Positions 8,779 to 16,575 of a DNA stretch of 24,498 bases are shown here, one piece after another. This stretch comes from Gammaproteobacteria bacterium (GTDB taxonomy: Bacteria > Pseudomonadota > Gammaproteobacteria > UBA9214), in the NCBI GenBank assembly GCA_003454335.1, contig DMKK01000211.1, positions 1 to 24,498 on the forward strand, written 5' to 3'. The notes under the pieces were generated by a model. It worked only from the letters and a program-made list of their open reading frames with translations, ran no database searches and was not told the DNA's origin. Positions within the stretch are counted from its first letter, which is position 1, and every line of letters begins with the position of its first letter. Made by a program: the position numbers and the translations under genes.

Positions 8779-9986
8779 TGGCCAGTGTTGCACACCAGGC
8801 AAGAATGGTTGGCGCCGATGATGCCCGCATGCCGCGGATCGATTACTGGCTGGTGGCAAGCGTTATGGTGCTGGCCACCCTGGGGCTGGTGATGGTGGCA
8901 TCGGCATCTATCACGTTTGCGGATCGCGAAATCGGCCAGCCGTTTTACTACGCCTTGCGCCAGGCCGTTTTCATGGGTGTTGGACTGGCGGTCGGGGTGG
9001 CGTTGTTCAAGGTACGCCTGGTCGACCTGGAACGCATGGGGGTGCTGCTGCTGGTGTCTGCCCTGGCCATGTTGCTGCTGGTGCTGGTGCCGGGTATCGG
9101 GGTAGAGGTGAATGGTGCCGCGCGCTGGATTAATGCCGGTTTGTTCCGTCTGCAAGTGTCCGAGCCGGCCAAACTGCTGTTTATTATTTACCTGGCCAGT
9201 TATCTCGCCAGACATGGTGAGGAAGTCCGTACCCGCATCTCCGGTTTCCTCAAGCCCATCGGATTGCTGGCTATTGCAGCACTGTTACTGCTGCTGGAAC
9301 CGGATTTCGGTGCGACGGTGGTGCTGACAGCAACCGTTATGGGCATGATCTTTATGGCGGGCGTCAAGCTGATCCAGTTCAGTGGTGTACTGGGGGTGGC
9401 AGGTCTGCTGCTTGCCAGCCTGGCGGTGTCATCCCCCTATCGTATGAATCGTCTGACGACCTTCATGGATCCCTGGGCCGATCCGTTTAACAGCGGCTTT
9501 CAGCTGACCCAGTCATTGATCGCCATCGGGCGGGGCGAGTGGTTCGGTGTCGGACTGGGGAGCAGTATCCAGAAGCTGTTCTACCTGCCGGAAGCACATA
9601 CGGACTTTGTGTTTGCCGTATTGGCCGAAGAGCTTGGCCTGCTGGGTGTGTGTCTTATTATTGTATTGTATGCCGTGCTGGTATGGCGGGCCTTCCTGAT
9701 CGCCGCCCAGGCAGTCAAGGCGGAGAATTTGTTTGCAGCCTACCTGGCTTACGGCATTGGTATCTGGTTTGGTCTGCAGAGTTTTATCAATATCGGCGTC
9801 AACATGGGACTGTTGCCGACCAAGGGCTTGACCTTGCCGCTGATGAGTTATGGTGGTTCCAGCATGATTGTTATGTGCGCGGCTATTGCCCTGCTGTTGC
9901 GGATTGATTTCGAGACCCGTTACACGGCAAGCAGTATGTCGGCCAGCGGTATTGCCGCAGCGACGCGCAAGCGGGGTTCCGCATGA
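8778..9986 (+). CDS. ftsW: FtsW, septal SEDS peptidoglycan glycosyltransferase
   Basis: Polytopic membrane polymerase of the SEDS family that builds septal glycan strands from lipid II with FtsI. From the ATG at 8778 it has 402 residues (E. coli 414) and about ten hydrophobic segments. Family landmarks are VNGAARWINAG followed by VSEPAKL, the periplasmic loop PFNSGFQLTQSLIAIGRGEW, GVGLGSSIQKLFYLPEAHTD, and the C-terminal GLLPTKGLTLPLMSYGGSS. An ORF in the same frame reaches back to 8676 inside murD, but the conserved start with TAATG overlap is preferred; AGGGAG lies at 8761-8766. The stop overlaps murG as ATGA (9983-9986). Confidence 0.96.
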   Translation: MASVAHQARMVGADDARMPRIDYWLVASVMVLATLGLVMVASASITFADREIGQPFYYALRQAVFMGVGLAVGVALFKVRLVDLERMGVLLLVSALAMLLLVLVPGIGVEVNGAARWINAGLFRLQVSEPAKLLFIIYLASYLARHGEEVRTRISGFLKPIGLLAIAALLLLLEPDFGATVVLTATVMGMIFMAGVKLIQFSGVLGVAGLLLASLAVSSPYRMNRLTTFMDPWADPFNSGFQLTQSLIAIGRGEWFGVGLGSSIQKLFYLPEAHTDFVFAVLAEELGLLGVCLIIVLYAVLVWRAFLIAAQAVKAENLFAAYLAYGIGIWFGLQSFINIGVNMGLLPTKGLTLPLMSYGGSSMIVMCAAIALLLRIDFETRYTASSMSASGIAAATRKRGSA

Positions 9987-11110
9987 CCGCGCCCGCAAAC
10001 AAGCGGCCGGTGTTGATCATGGCTGGCGGTACCGGTGGGCATGTATTCCCGGCGCTGGCGGTGGCGGCAGAATTGTCGGCACGGGGGATTGCGGTTGCCT
10101 GGTTGGGAACACGCCGGGGTCTGGAGGCACGCGTGGTACCCGCAGCCGGTTACCCGCTGGAGACAGTGCGCGTGTCCGGCCTGCGTGGCAAGGGTGTGCT
10201 GCGCTTGCTGCTGGCTCCCTTTATGTTGATGGTGGCGCTGTTGCAGGCATTGCTTATCCAGTTGCGTTTGCGTCCCTGTGCCGTGCTGGGTATGGGCGGC
10301 TTTGCATCCGGACCGGGTGGTGTCACTGCCTGGTTGTTGCGCCGTCCCTTGCTGGTGCACGAACAAAACTCGGTCGCCGGTATGACCAATCGATGGTTGT
10401 TGCCGTTTGCACGCACCGTGATGGAAGCCTTCCCGGGCAGTCTGCCGGGAAAATATCAGCCGGTGCATACCGGCAACCCGGTGCGTGCCGAGATCACCCG
10501 ATTGCCATCACCGGCAGAACGCTTTGCCGCACGCAGCGGTGCCCTGAGGGTGCTGGTGATCGGCGGCAGTCTGGGGGCGCATGCGCTTAATGAAACGGTT
10601 CCCGCAGCCGTGCAGCAACTGGCTGCCGGTCAATCGTTGCAGTTGCACCATCAGACCGGCAGCGCGGATGTGGCCGGTGTACAGGCGGCCTATGCCGCGT
10701 TTGGCATGGATGCGCGCGTTGAAGCCTTTATTGAAGACATGGCAGCAGCCTATGCCTGGGCAGACGTGGTGATCTGCCGCGCGGGTGCGTTGACAGTCGC
10801 CGAACTGGCCGTGGTTGGTGTCGCGTCTATTCTGGTGCCGTATCCACATGCCACGGATGACCACCAGACCGGCAATGCACGGTTTCTCGCAGATGCCGGT
10901 GCCGCGATACTGATGCCGCAAGCAACCATGTCTGCCGACAAGCTGGCCGGGTTGCTGTCGGACTTTCTGGAGCAGCGCAGTCTGCTCGAGGAAATGGCCG
11001 GTCATGCGCAGGCGCTGGCGTTGCCGGATGCGGCGCATCGGGTTGCCGCGCTCATTCTGCAGGCGGCCGGTATCGACGTGCATTCCCCGCATGCGGGGGC
11101 ACCCGTATGA
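9983..11110 (+). CDS. murG: MurG, lipid II-forming GlcNAc transferase
   Basis: Peripheral inner-membrane GT-B glycosyltransferase that adds GlcNAc from UDP-GlcNAc to lipid I, forming lipid II. It has 375 residues (E. coli 355). The N-terminal glycine-rich loop is MAGGTGGHVFPALA with G15-G16-T17-G18-G19-H20. The second glycine loop is VIGGSLGAHALNE. The UDP-GlcNAc site CRAGALTVAELA and the downstream DDHQTGNARFL are recognisable, and HEQNSVAGMTNR matches the family acceptor-side motif. The start overlaps the ftsW stop and its own stop overlaps the murC start. The C-terminus is slightly longer than the usual form. Confidence 0.96.
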   Translation: MTAPANKRPVLIMAGGTGGHVFPALAVAAELSARGIAVAWLGTRRGLEARVVPAAGYPLETVRVSGLRGKGVLRLLLAPFMLMVALLQALLIQLRLRPCAVLGMGGFASGPGGVTAWLLRRPLLVHEQNSVAGMTNRWLLPFARTVMEAFPGSLPGKYQPVHTGNPVRAEITRLPSPAERFAARSGALRVLVIGGSLGAHALNETVPAAVQQLAAGQSLQLHHQTGSADVAGVQAAYAAFGMDARVEAFIEDMAAAYAWADVVICRAGALTVAELAVVGVASILVPYPHATDDHQTGNARFLADAGAAILMPQATMSADKLAGLLSDFLEQRSLLEEMAGHAQALALPDAAHRVAALILQAAGIDVHSPHAGAPV

Positions 11111-12549
11111 ATTCTGCATTACACCCGACTGCCGTTGCACAACCGCAGGGAATGGGGCGGGTACGGCGCGTGCATTTTGTTGGTATCGGCGGTGCCGGCA
11201 TGAGCGGTATCGCAGAGGTGTTGCACAATCTCGATTATGAAGTGAGCGGTTCCGACCTGCGTGAAAATGCCGTCACACGCCGCTTGCGTGACATGAAAAT
11301 CAGCGTCTGTATCGGGCATGATGCCGGCAATGTCGCTGACTGCGATGTGGTGGTGGTATCAACGGCTATCAGCACAGACAACCCGGAGCTGCTTGCAGCC
11401 CGTGAACAGCGGATACCGGTGGTGCCACGGGCGGAAATGCTGGCCGAGTTGATGCGTTTTCGTTACGGCATTGGTGTTGCCGGCACCCATGGCAAGACCA
11501 CGACCACCAGCCTGACTGCCAGTCTGCTGGCCGAAGGCGGCCTCGACCCGACCTTTGTGATTGGCGGCCAGCTGAACAGTGCGGCGACCAATGCACAACT
11601 GGGTGCCGGGCATTACCTGGTGGCCGAAGCCGACGAGAGTGATGCCTCGTTTCTTTACCTGCAGCCGTCGATGGCAGTGGTTACCAATATTGATGCCGAT
11701 CACCTGTCGACCTACGAAGGTGATTTTGATCGCCTGCGCCAGACCTTTATCGAGTTTCTGCATCATCTGCCATTTTACGGTCTGGCCGTGCTCTGTCTGG
11801 ATGATCCCGAGGTTGTGCGGGTGCTCGAGGAAGTGACCCGGCCGGTTATTACCTACGGCATTGATGCGGATGCCGATGTGCGGGCGACTGCCGTGAAACA
11901 GGAAGGTATGCAAACCCATTTCCAGGTACAGCGTCGGGGACATGACGGGGTGTTGCCGGTCACGCTGAACCTGCCGGGACGGCACAATGTGCTGAATGCG
12001 CTGGCTGCCATTGCCGTTGCCACGGAACTGGGTGTCCCGGATGCCGCTATTCAGAGAGCCCTGGCAGGGTTTCAGGGGATTGGCCGGCGTTTCCAGATGG
12101 CCGGAGAAATTACCACAGCAGCCGGCAAGGTGCTGATGATCGATGACTATGCGCATCATCCGCGTGAAATTGCCCCGACACTGGCAGCCGTGCGTGCCGG
12201 CTGGCCCGAACGTCGCCTGGTCGTGGTGTTTCAGCCGCACCGTTATTCACGTACCCACGACCTGTTCGATGATTTTATCAAGGTGCTGTCCAGTGTTGAT
12301 GTGCTGGTGCTGGGTGAAGTCTATGCCGCCGGTGAAGCACCGCTTAGCGGTGCCGATGGCCGTGCCTTGTCGCGCGGTATCCGTGCACGTGGACATATTG
12401 ACCCGGTTTTTGTGGAAGAGCTGGAGTCCTTGCCGGCAGTACTGAACGACCTGTTACAGGATGGTGATGTATTGCTGACACTGGGTGCCGGCAATATTGG
12501 CAGCGTTGCTGCACGGCTGGCGGATGAGCTGGCTGGCAGTGCGCGGTGA
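11107..12549 (+). CDS. murC: MurC, UDP-MurNAc:L-alanine ligase
   Basis: Cytoplasmic ligase that adds the first stem-peptide residue, L-Ala, to UDP-MurNAc. It has 480 residues (E. coli 491). The N-terminal domain begins with RRVHFVGIGGAGMSGIAEVL (about 19-38). The P-loop is G126-T-H-G-K-T131, the MurC-type THGKT. EADESDASFL and DDYAHHPREI are characteristic, as is FQPHRYSRT. The first 18 residues look like a poorly conserved leader, but the ATGA overlap with murG supports this start. A 7-base gap separates it from murB. Confidence 0.96.
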   Translation: MNSALHPTAVAQPQGMGRVRRVHFVGIGGAGMSGIAEVLHNLDYEVSGSDLRENAVTRRLRDMKISVCIGHDAGNVADCDVVVVSTAISTDNPELLAAREQRIPVVPRAEMLAELMRFRYGIGVAGTHGKTTTTSLTASLLAEGGLDPTFVIGGQLNSAATNAQLGAGHYLVAEADESDASFLYLQPSMAVVTNIDADHLSTYEGDFDRLRQTFIEFLHHLPFYGLAVLCLDDPEVVRVLEEVTRPVITYGIDADADVRATAVKQEGMQTHFQVQRRGHDGVLPVTLNLPGRHNVLNALAAIAVATELGVPDAAIQRALAGFQGIGRRFQMAGEITTAAGKVLMIDDYAHHPREIAPTLAAVRAGWPERRLVVVFQPHRYSRTHDLFDDFIKVLSSVDVLVLGEVYAAGEAPLSGADGRALSRGIRARGHIDPVFVEELESLPAVLNDLLQDGDVLLTLGAGNIGSVAARLADELAGSAR

Positions 12550-12556
12550 AACAGGA

Positions 12557-13468
12557 ATGATGGCAGCTGAAACAACACAACACTGGCGTGGCGAATTGCG
12601 TTACGACGAACCCATGGCACGGCATAACTCATGGCGTGCCGGTGGCAGCGCGCGGTGTTTTTACAAGCCGGCCGATGTTGCTGACCTGTGTGATTTTCTG
12701 CAACAACTGGATCCGCAGGAGCCTTTGTTGTGGCTGGGACTGGGCAGTAATCTGCTGGTGCGTGACGGAGGGTTTCCCGGCACCGTTATTTTTACCCTGG
12801 GTGCATTGACGGAACTTGCATGGCTGGATGCAACCACCCTGCGCGCCGGCGCCGGTGTGACCTGTGCCAAGTTGGCGCGAGTGAGTGCCCAACAGGGACT
12901 GACCGGGCTGGAATTTCTGGCCGGGATACCCGGCACCCTGGGCGGGGCGCTGACCATGAACGCCGGTGCCTTTGGCGGGGAGACCTGGGACCGGGTTGCA
13001 GCGGTGGAAACGGTAGACCGTGCTGGCCGTTTGCACAGGCGTCAGCCAGATGAATACCGGGTGGGTTATCGCTCGGTCGAGGGGGTCGCGGATGAATGGT
13101 TTGTGGCGGCCCGGCTGACACTTGAGCAGGGTGATGCAGCGGCAGCGCAGCAGCGTATCCGGCAATTGCTGGCGCAACGCAGTGACAGCCAGCCGGTGCA
13201 GCAGAACAGTTGTGGTTCGGTGTTCCGCAACCCCCCGGGGGATCATGCGGCGCGGCTGATCGAGGTGGCCGGGCTGAAAGGCAAGACTCTGGGCGGGGCC
13301 CGGGTTTCGGAGCAGCATGCCAACTTTATTATTAACACCGGCGGCGCAACCGCAGCAGATATCGAGACCTTGCTGAATCAGGTGCAGGGTTGTGTAGAAC
13401 AGGCACAGGGTGTGCGGCTGGAGACCGAGGTGCGTATTGTCGGCGAGCACCTTGAGACAATAGTATGA
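12557..13468 (+). CDS. murB: MurB, UDP-N-acetylenolpyruvoylglucosamine reductase (short type)
   Basis: FAD- and NADPH-dependent cytoplasmic enzyme that reduces UDP-GlcNAc-enolpyruvate to UDP-MurNAc, the step before MurC. From ATG 12557 it has 303 residues, compared with 342 in E. coli, and looks like the shorter type II MurB. RHNSWRAGGSARCFYKP and WLGLGSNLLVRDGGFPG form the FAD-binding part. LEFLAGIPGTLGGALTMNAGAFGGE follows in two adjoining pieces. The proton-donor serine is expected to be Ser221 in NSCGSVFRNP. The same frame opens at 12485 inside murC, but conserved sequence begins only near residue 18 of this model. ATG 12560 is an equally possible start. Its place between murC and ddlB differs from E. 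coli, where murB is elsewhere. Confidence 0.94.
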   Translation: MMAAETTQHWRGELRYDEPMARHNSWRAGGSARCFYKPADVADLCDFLQQLDPQEPLLWLGLGSNLLVRDGGFPGTVIFTLGALTELAWLDATTLRAGAGVTCAKLARVSAQQGLTGLEFLAGIPGTLGGALTMNAGAFGGETWDRVAAVETVDRAGRLHRRQPDEYRVGYRSVEGVADEWFVAARLTLEQGDAAAAQQRIRQLLAQRSDSQPVQQNSCGSVFRNPPGDHAARLIEVAGLKGKTLGGARVSEQHANFIINTGGATAADIETLLNQVQGCVEQAQGVRLETEVRIVGEHLETIV

Positions 13469-14436
13469 ATGCAGGTGCAGAAGTTAACAGTCAGGACTAC
13501 GGCAAGGTGGCCGTGCTGATGGGCGGGCGCTCGGCCGAGCGTGAGATTTCGCTGGCCAGTGGTGCAGCCGCATTGCAGGCGCTGCAGTCGGCCGGTGTGG
13601 ATGCGCAGGGCGTGGATACCGCAGCTGACAATCTGTATGACACCCTGGTTAACGGTGGCTATGCGCGTGCCTTTATCGCCCTGCATGGTCGCGGCGGTGA
13701 GGACGGTGTGATTCAGGGCATGCTGGAGACCGTGGGCATTCCTTATACGGGCAGTCATGTGCTGGGGTCCGCGCTGGGTATGGACAAGCTGCGTACCAAG
13801 CAAGTGTGGCAAAGTGCCGGTATTCCCACGCCGGCGTTCTCGGTGTTGTCGAGCAAGGCCGAGGCGGCTGCAGCCAAAGCTGACTTGTGCTACCCGGTCA
13901 TTGTGAAACCCCCGCATGAGGGTTCCAGTATCGGCATCAGCAAGGTGGATGTTGCCGACGATTTGCCGGCGGCCTGGGAACTGGCGGCGCGTTATGACGC
14001 GGCGGTGCTGGTCGAGCAGTGGATTGAGGGGATGGAATATACCGCCGGCATCCTGGGTGATGCGGTGTTGCCGCTGATCCGGCTGGAAACACCCAACACT
14101 TTTTATGACTATGCAGCGAAATACGAAGCGGATACTACCAGTTACCTGGTTCCCTGCGGGCTGGATGCCGGCAAGGAAGCGGAATTGCAGTCGCTGTCAC
14201 ACGCGGCCTACCGGGCCGTCGGGGCAAGTGGCTGGGGACGCGTGGACTTTATGCTGGACGCCTCCGGTCAGCCCTGGTTTATCGAGATCAACACGGTGCC
14301 CGGCCTGACGGATCACAGCCTGGTGCCGATGGCGGCAAAGGCGGCCGGGATCGATTTTAGCCAGCTGATTTGCAGCATCCTGGATACCAGTCTGGAATCG
14401 GTTGCAGCAGATAGCAGGGAGGCAGACTGTGCCTAG
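13465..14436 (+). CDS. ddlB: D-alanine--D-alanine ligase
   Basis: ATP-grasp ligase that makes the D-Ala-D-Ala dipeptide used by MurF. It has 323 residues (E. coli DdlB 306); the extra length is about a 12-residue N-terminal extension before KVAVLMGGRSAEREISL. ALHGRGGEDGVIQG is the substrate-binding region and VKPPHEGSSIGISKV the ATP-binding loop. The metal site is IEINTVPGLTDHS with Glu274 and Asn276. The start overlaps the murB stop (ATGA), and the 3' end overlaps ftsQ by eight bases and carries its ribosome-binding site. The B label follows the dcw location; the sequence alone shows only a Ddl. Confidence 0.95.
   Translation: MNAGAEVNSQDYGKVAVLMGGRSAEREISLASGAAALQALQSAGVDAQGVDTAADNLYDTLVNGGYARAFIALHGRGGEDGVIQGMLETVGIPYTGSHVLGSALGMDKLRTKQVWQSAGIPTPAFSVLSSKAEAAAAKADLCYPVIVKPPHEGSSIGISKVDVADDLPAAWELAARYDAAVLVEQWIEGMEYTAGILGDAVLPLIRLETPNTFYDYAAKYEADTTSYLVPCGLDAGKEAELQSLSHAAYRAVGASGWGRVDFMLDASGQPWFIEINTVPGLTDHSLVPMAAKAAGIDFSQLICSILDTSLESVAADSREADCA
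14416..14422 (+). promoter_or_regulatory. Ribosome-binding site that fixes the ftsQ GTG start
   Basis: AGGGAGG inside the end of ddlB stands six bases before the GTG at 14429. The in-frame ATG at 14402 has no comparable site, so this motif decides the start of ftsQ. Confidence 0.75.
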
Positions 14437-15205
14437 ATCACAACAACCATCCCTGCAGCAGCGTTTTATTGCAGTGGTGAGCAGCCATAAGCGCACCCTG
14501 ACGGGGCTGTTACTGGTTGCCGTGCTGGCCTCCACCGTTTTTCTGGGCAAGCAGTGGTTGTCCGATCCCTGGCGTTTTCCGCTGAGTGTGGTGGAGGTCA
14601 AGGGTGATTTCAGATACCTGGACAAGCAACAGTTGCAAATGGCGGTTGCCCCGCATGCAACCGGCGGTTTCTTTACCGTGGATGTGGCAGCCATACGCAC
14701 TGCCGCAGAGCAGCTGCCCTGGGTACACCGGGCGCGGGTGACGCGGGTCTGGCCGGAGACATTGCGCCTGCAGATCGAAGAGCAGCAGCCTGTCGCCCAC
14801 TGGGGAGAGCATGGTTTTCTCAACAAGGGGGGCGAACCCTTTGTACCGAAGTCGACAGAAATCCCCCGGGCATTACCGTCACTGGCAGGGCCGGATGGTT
14901 TGGAACTGAAGGTGCTGGAGAATTTCAAACGGGTTTCAAAAACACTGGCGCCGCTCGGGGTCACAGTCACGCGCATGCAACTGGATAACCGCCGGGCCTG
15001 GCATCTGCAGCTTGATAATGCCGTGTTGCTGGAACTCGGGCGTGCCGACGCAGGGCAACGGCTGCAGCGTTTTGTACGTGCGTATCCGGGGGTTTTTGCA
15101 GGACGGCTGGATGAATTGCGGCACGTCGATCTGCGTTACAGCAACGGTTTTTCTGTGTACTGGGAACAGGCAGTTCTGGAAAATACGGCCGGAAAACAAG
15201 GTTAG
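14429..15205 (+). CDS. ftsQ: FtsQ, divisome scaffold with POTRA domain
   Basis: Bitopic membrane protein that links early and late divisome proteins and binds FtsB/FtsL in the periplasm. From the GTG at 14429 it has 258 residues (E. coli 276). A cytoplasmic N-terminus rich in Gln and Arg is followed by one transmembrane helix at about residues 23-40. The POTRA domain starts at LSVVEVKGDFRYL (about 51-63), and PWVHRARVTRVWPETLRLQIEEQ matches the family in two adjoining pieces. The GTG start was chosen over ATG 14402 because of the strong AGGGAGG six bases upstream. It overlaps ddlB by 8 bases and is followed by a 19-bp gap before ftsA. Confidence 0.92.
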   Translation: MPRSQQPSLQQRFIAVVSSHKRTLTGLLLVAVLASTVFLGKQWLSDPWRFPLSVVEVKGDFRYLDKQQLQMAVAPHATGGFFTVDVAAIRTAAEQLPWVHRARVTRVWPETLRLQIEEQQPVAHWGEHGFLNKGGEPFVPKSTEIPRALPSLAGPDGLELKVLENFKRVSKTLAPLGVTVTRMQLDNRRAWHLQLDNAVLLELGRADAGQRLQRFVRAYPGVFAGRLDELRHVDLRYSNGFSVYWEQAVLENTAGKQG

Positions 15206-15224
15206 CAGGGTAGAGATAATCTGA

Positions 15225-16460
15225 ATGCCGAAGAAAACTGAGAAAAATTTGATAGTAGGTCTGGATATTGGCACCTCCAAGGTGGTCGCCATTGTCGGTG
15301 AGGTTATGCCGGAAGGTGAACTGGAGGTTATTGGTATTGGTTCACATCCCTCGCGCGGCCTCAAAAAAGGTGTGGTCGTCAATATTGAATCCACTGTGCA
15401 CTCGATACAGCGTGCCGTCGAAGAAGCAGAACTCATGGCAGGTTGCCAGATCCATTCGGTCTACGCAGGTATTGCCGGCAGCCATATACGCAGCCTGAAT
15501 TCACACGGCATCGTGGCGATACGCGACAGTGAAGTCACTCCCGGTGATATTGAACGCGTGATTGATGCCGCGCGTGCCGTGGCAATACCGGCCGACCAGA
15601 AAATTTTACATATCCTGCCGCAGGAATTCGTGATCGATAACCAGGAAGGTATTCGTGAACCGGTGGGTATGTCGGGTGTGCGCCTCGAGGCAAAGGTGCA
15701 CATGGTGACCGGTGCAGTCAGTGCTGCGCAAAACATCATCAAGTGTGTGCGCCGCTGCAACCTGGAAGTCGATGACATTATTCTGGAACAGCTTGCTTCC
15801 AGTTACTCGGTGCTGACCGAGGATGAAAAGGAACTGGGTGTGTGCATCGTCGATATCGGCGGGGGAACCACGGATATTGCGGTATTCACCGAGGGTTCCA
15901 TACGGCATACCGCTGTTATCCCGATTGCCGGTGACCAGGTGACCAACGACATTGCGGTTGCGCTGCGTACGCCGACACAGCATGCAGAAGAAATAAAGAT
16001 CAAGTACGCCTGTGCGCTGACCCAGATGGCCAGTGCCGAGGAAAGTATTGAAGTCCCCAGTGTCGGGGACCGCGCGCCACGCCGGCTTGCGCGGCATACG
16101 CTGGCTGAAGTGGTAGAGCCGCGTTACGAGGAACTGTTGACACTGATACAGGCGGAATTGCGCCGTAGCGGTTTTGAAGACCTGATAGCTGCAGGCATCG
16201 TGCTGACAGGTGGCAGTGCCAAGATCGAGGGACTGGTTGATCTGGCAGAGGAAGTGTTTCATATGCCGGTGCGTCTGGGTGTACCCCAGTACGTTACTGG
16301 CCTGGTGGATGTGGTGCGTAATCCGATTTTTGCGACCGGTGTCGGCCTGCTGTTGTTCGGCCATCATAACCGGGATCAACGGTCGCTGGATATTGGTCTC
16401 GGTAAGGGTGTGCGTAGTGTGTGGGAAAGGATGAAGGGTTGGTTTCAGGGAAATTTTTAG
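15225..16460 (+). CDS. ftsA: FtsA, actin-like membrane tether of the Z ring
   Basis: Actin-fold ATPase that anchors FtsZ to the inner membrane and recruits later divisome proteins. It has 411 residues (E. coli 420). Phosphate-1 motif LIVGLDIGTSKVVAIVGE lies near residues 9-26, phosphate-2 motif VCIVDIGGGTTDIAVF near 206-221, and the adenosine motif IVLTGGSAKIEGL near 325-337. The C-terminus SVWERMKGWFQGNF is an amphipathic membrane-targeting helix like that of E. coli. The start has only a weak AGGG, 14 bases upstream, so translation may depend partly on ftsQ. A 115-bp gap to ftsZ follows. Confidence 0.97.
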   Translation: MPKKTEKNLIVGLDIGTSKVVAIVGEVMPEGELEVIGIGSHPSRGLKKGVVVNIESTVHSIQRAVEEAELMAGCQIHSVYAGIAGSHIRSLNSHGIVAIRDSEVTPGDIERVIDAARAVAIPADQKILHILPQEFVIDNQEGIREPVGMSGVRLEAKVHMVTGAVSAAQNIIKCVRRCNLEVDDIILEQLASSYSVLTEDEKELGVCIVDIGGGTTDIAVFTEGSIRHTAVIPIAGDQVTNDIAVALRTPTQHAEEIKIKYACALTQMASAEESIEVPSVGDRAPRRLARHTLAEVVEPRYEELLTLIQAELRRSGFEDLIAAGIVLTGGSAKIEGLVDLAEEVFHMPVRLGVPQYVTGLVDVVRNPIFATGVGLLLFGHHNRDQRSLDIGLGKGVRSVWERMKGWFQGNF

Positions 16461-16561
16461 TTGCTTGGCAATTACGGTGGAGGTGCGGTCGTGATCAGTG
16501 AGGTTGGCATGGCAGTACTTTATATTAATGTTAATTCTTTGGGCTTGTTTGTTGTTTCTGT

Positions 16562-16568
16562 AAGGAGG
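16562..16568 (+). promoter_or_regulatory. Strong ribosome-binding site of ftsZ
   Basis: AAGGAGG seven bases before the ftsZ ATG is close to a perfect Shine-Dalgarno and is much stronger than at ftsA. This fits the known need for far more FtsZ than FtsA. In another frame the same bases read as two AGG arginine codons followed by AGA in a small upstream ORF (16509-16583). Confidence 0.85.
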
Positions 16569-16575
16569 AGACATC

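Noticed and set aside
9868..10590. Second + strand ORF (240 codons) overlapping the ftsW end and murG
   Set aside because: It overlaps murG in another frame, and murG carries all family motifs; the extra frame is Cys/Gly/Arg-rich with no motif.
16504..16526. Possible ftsZ promoter with TTGGCA and TATATT
   Set aside because: The two hexamers are only 11 bases apart, too close for a sigma-70 promoter, and no other -35 fits the TATATT box.
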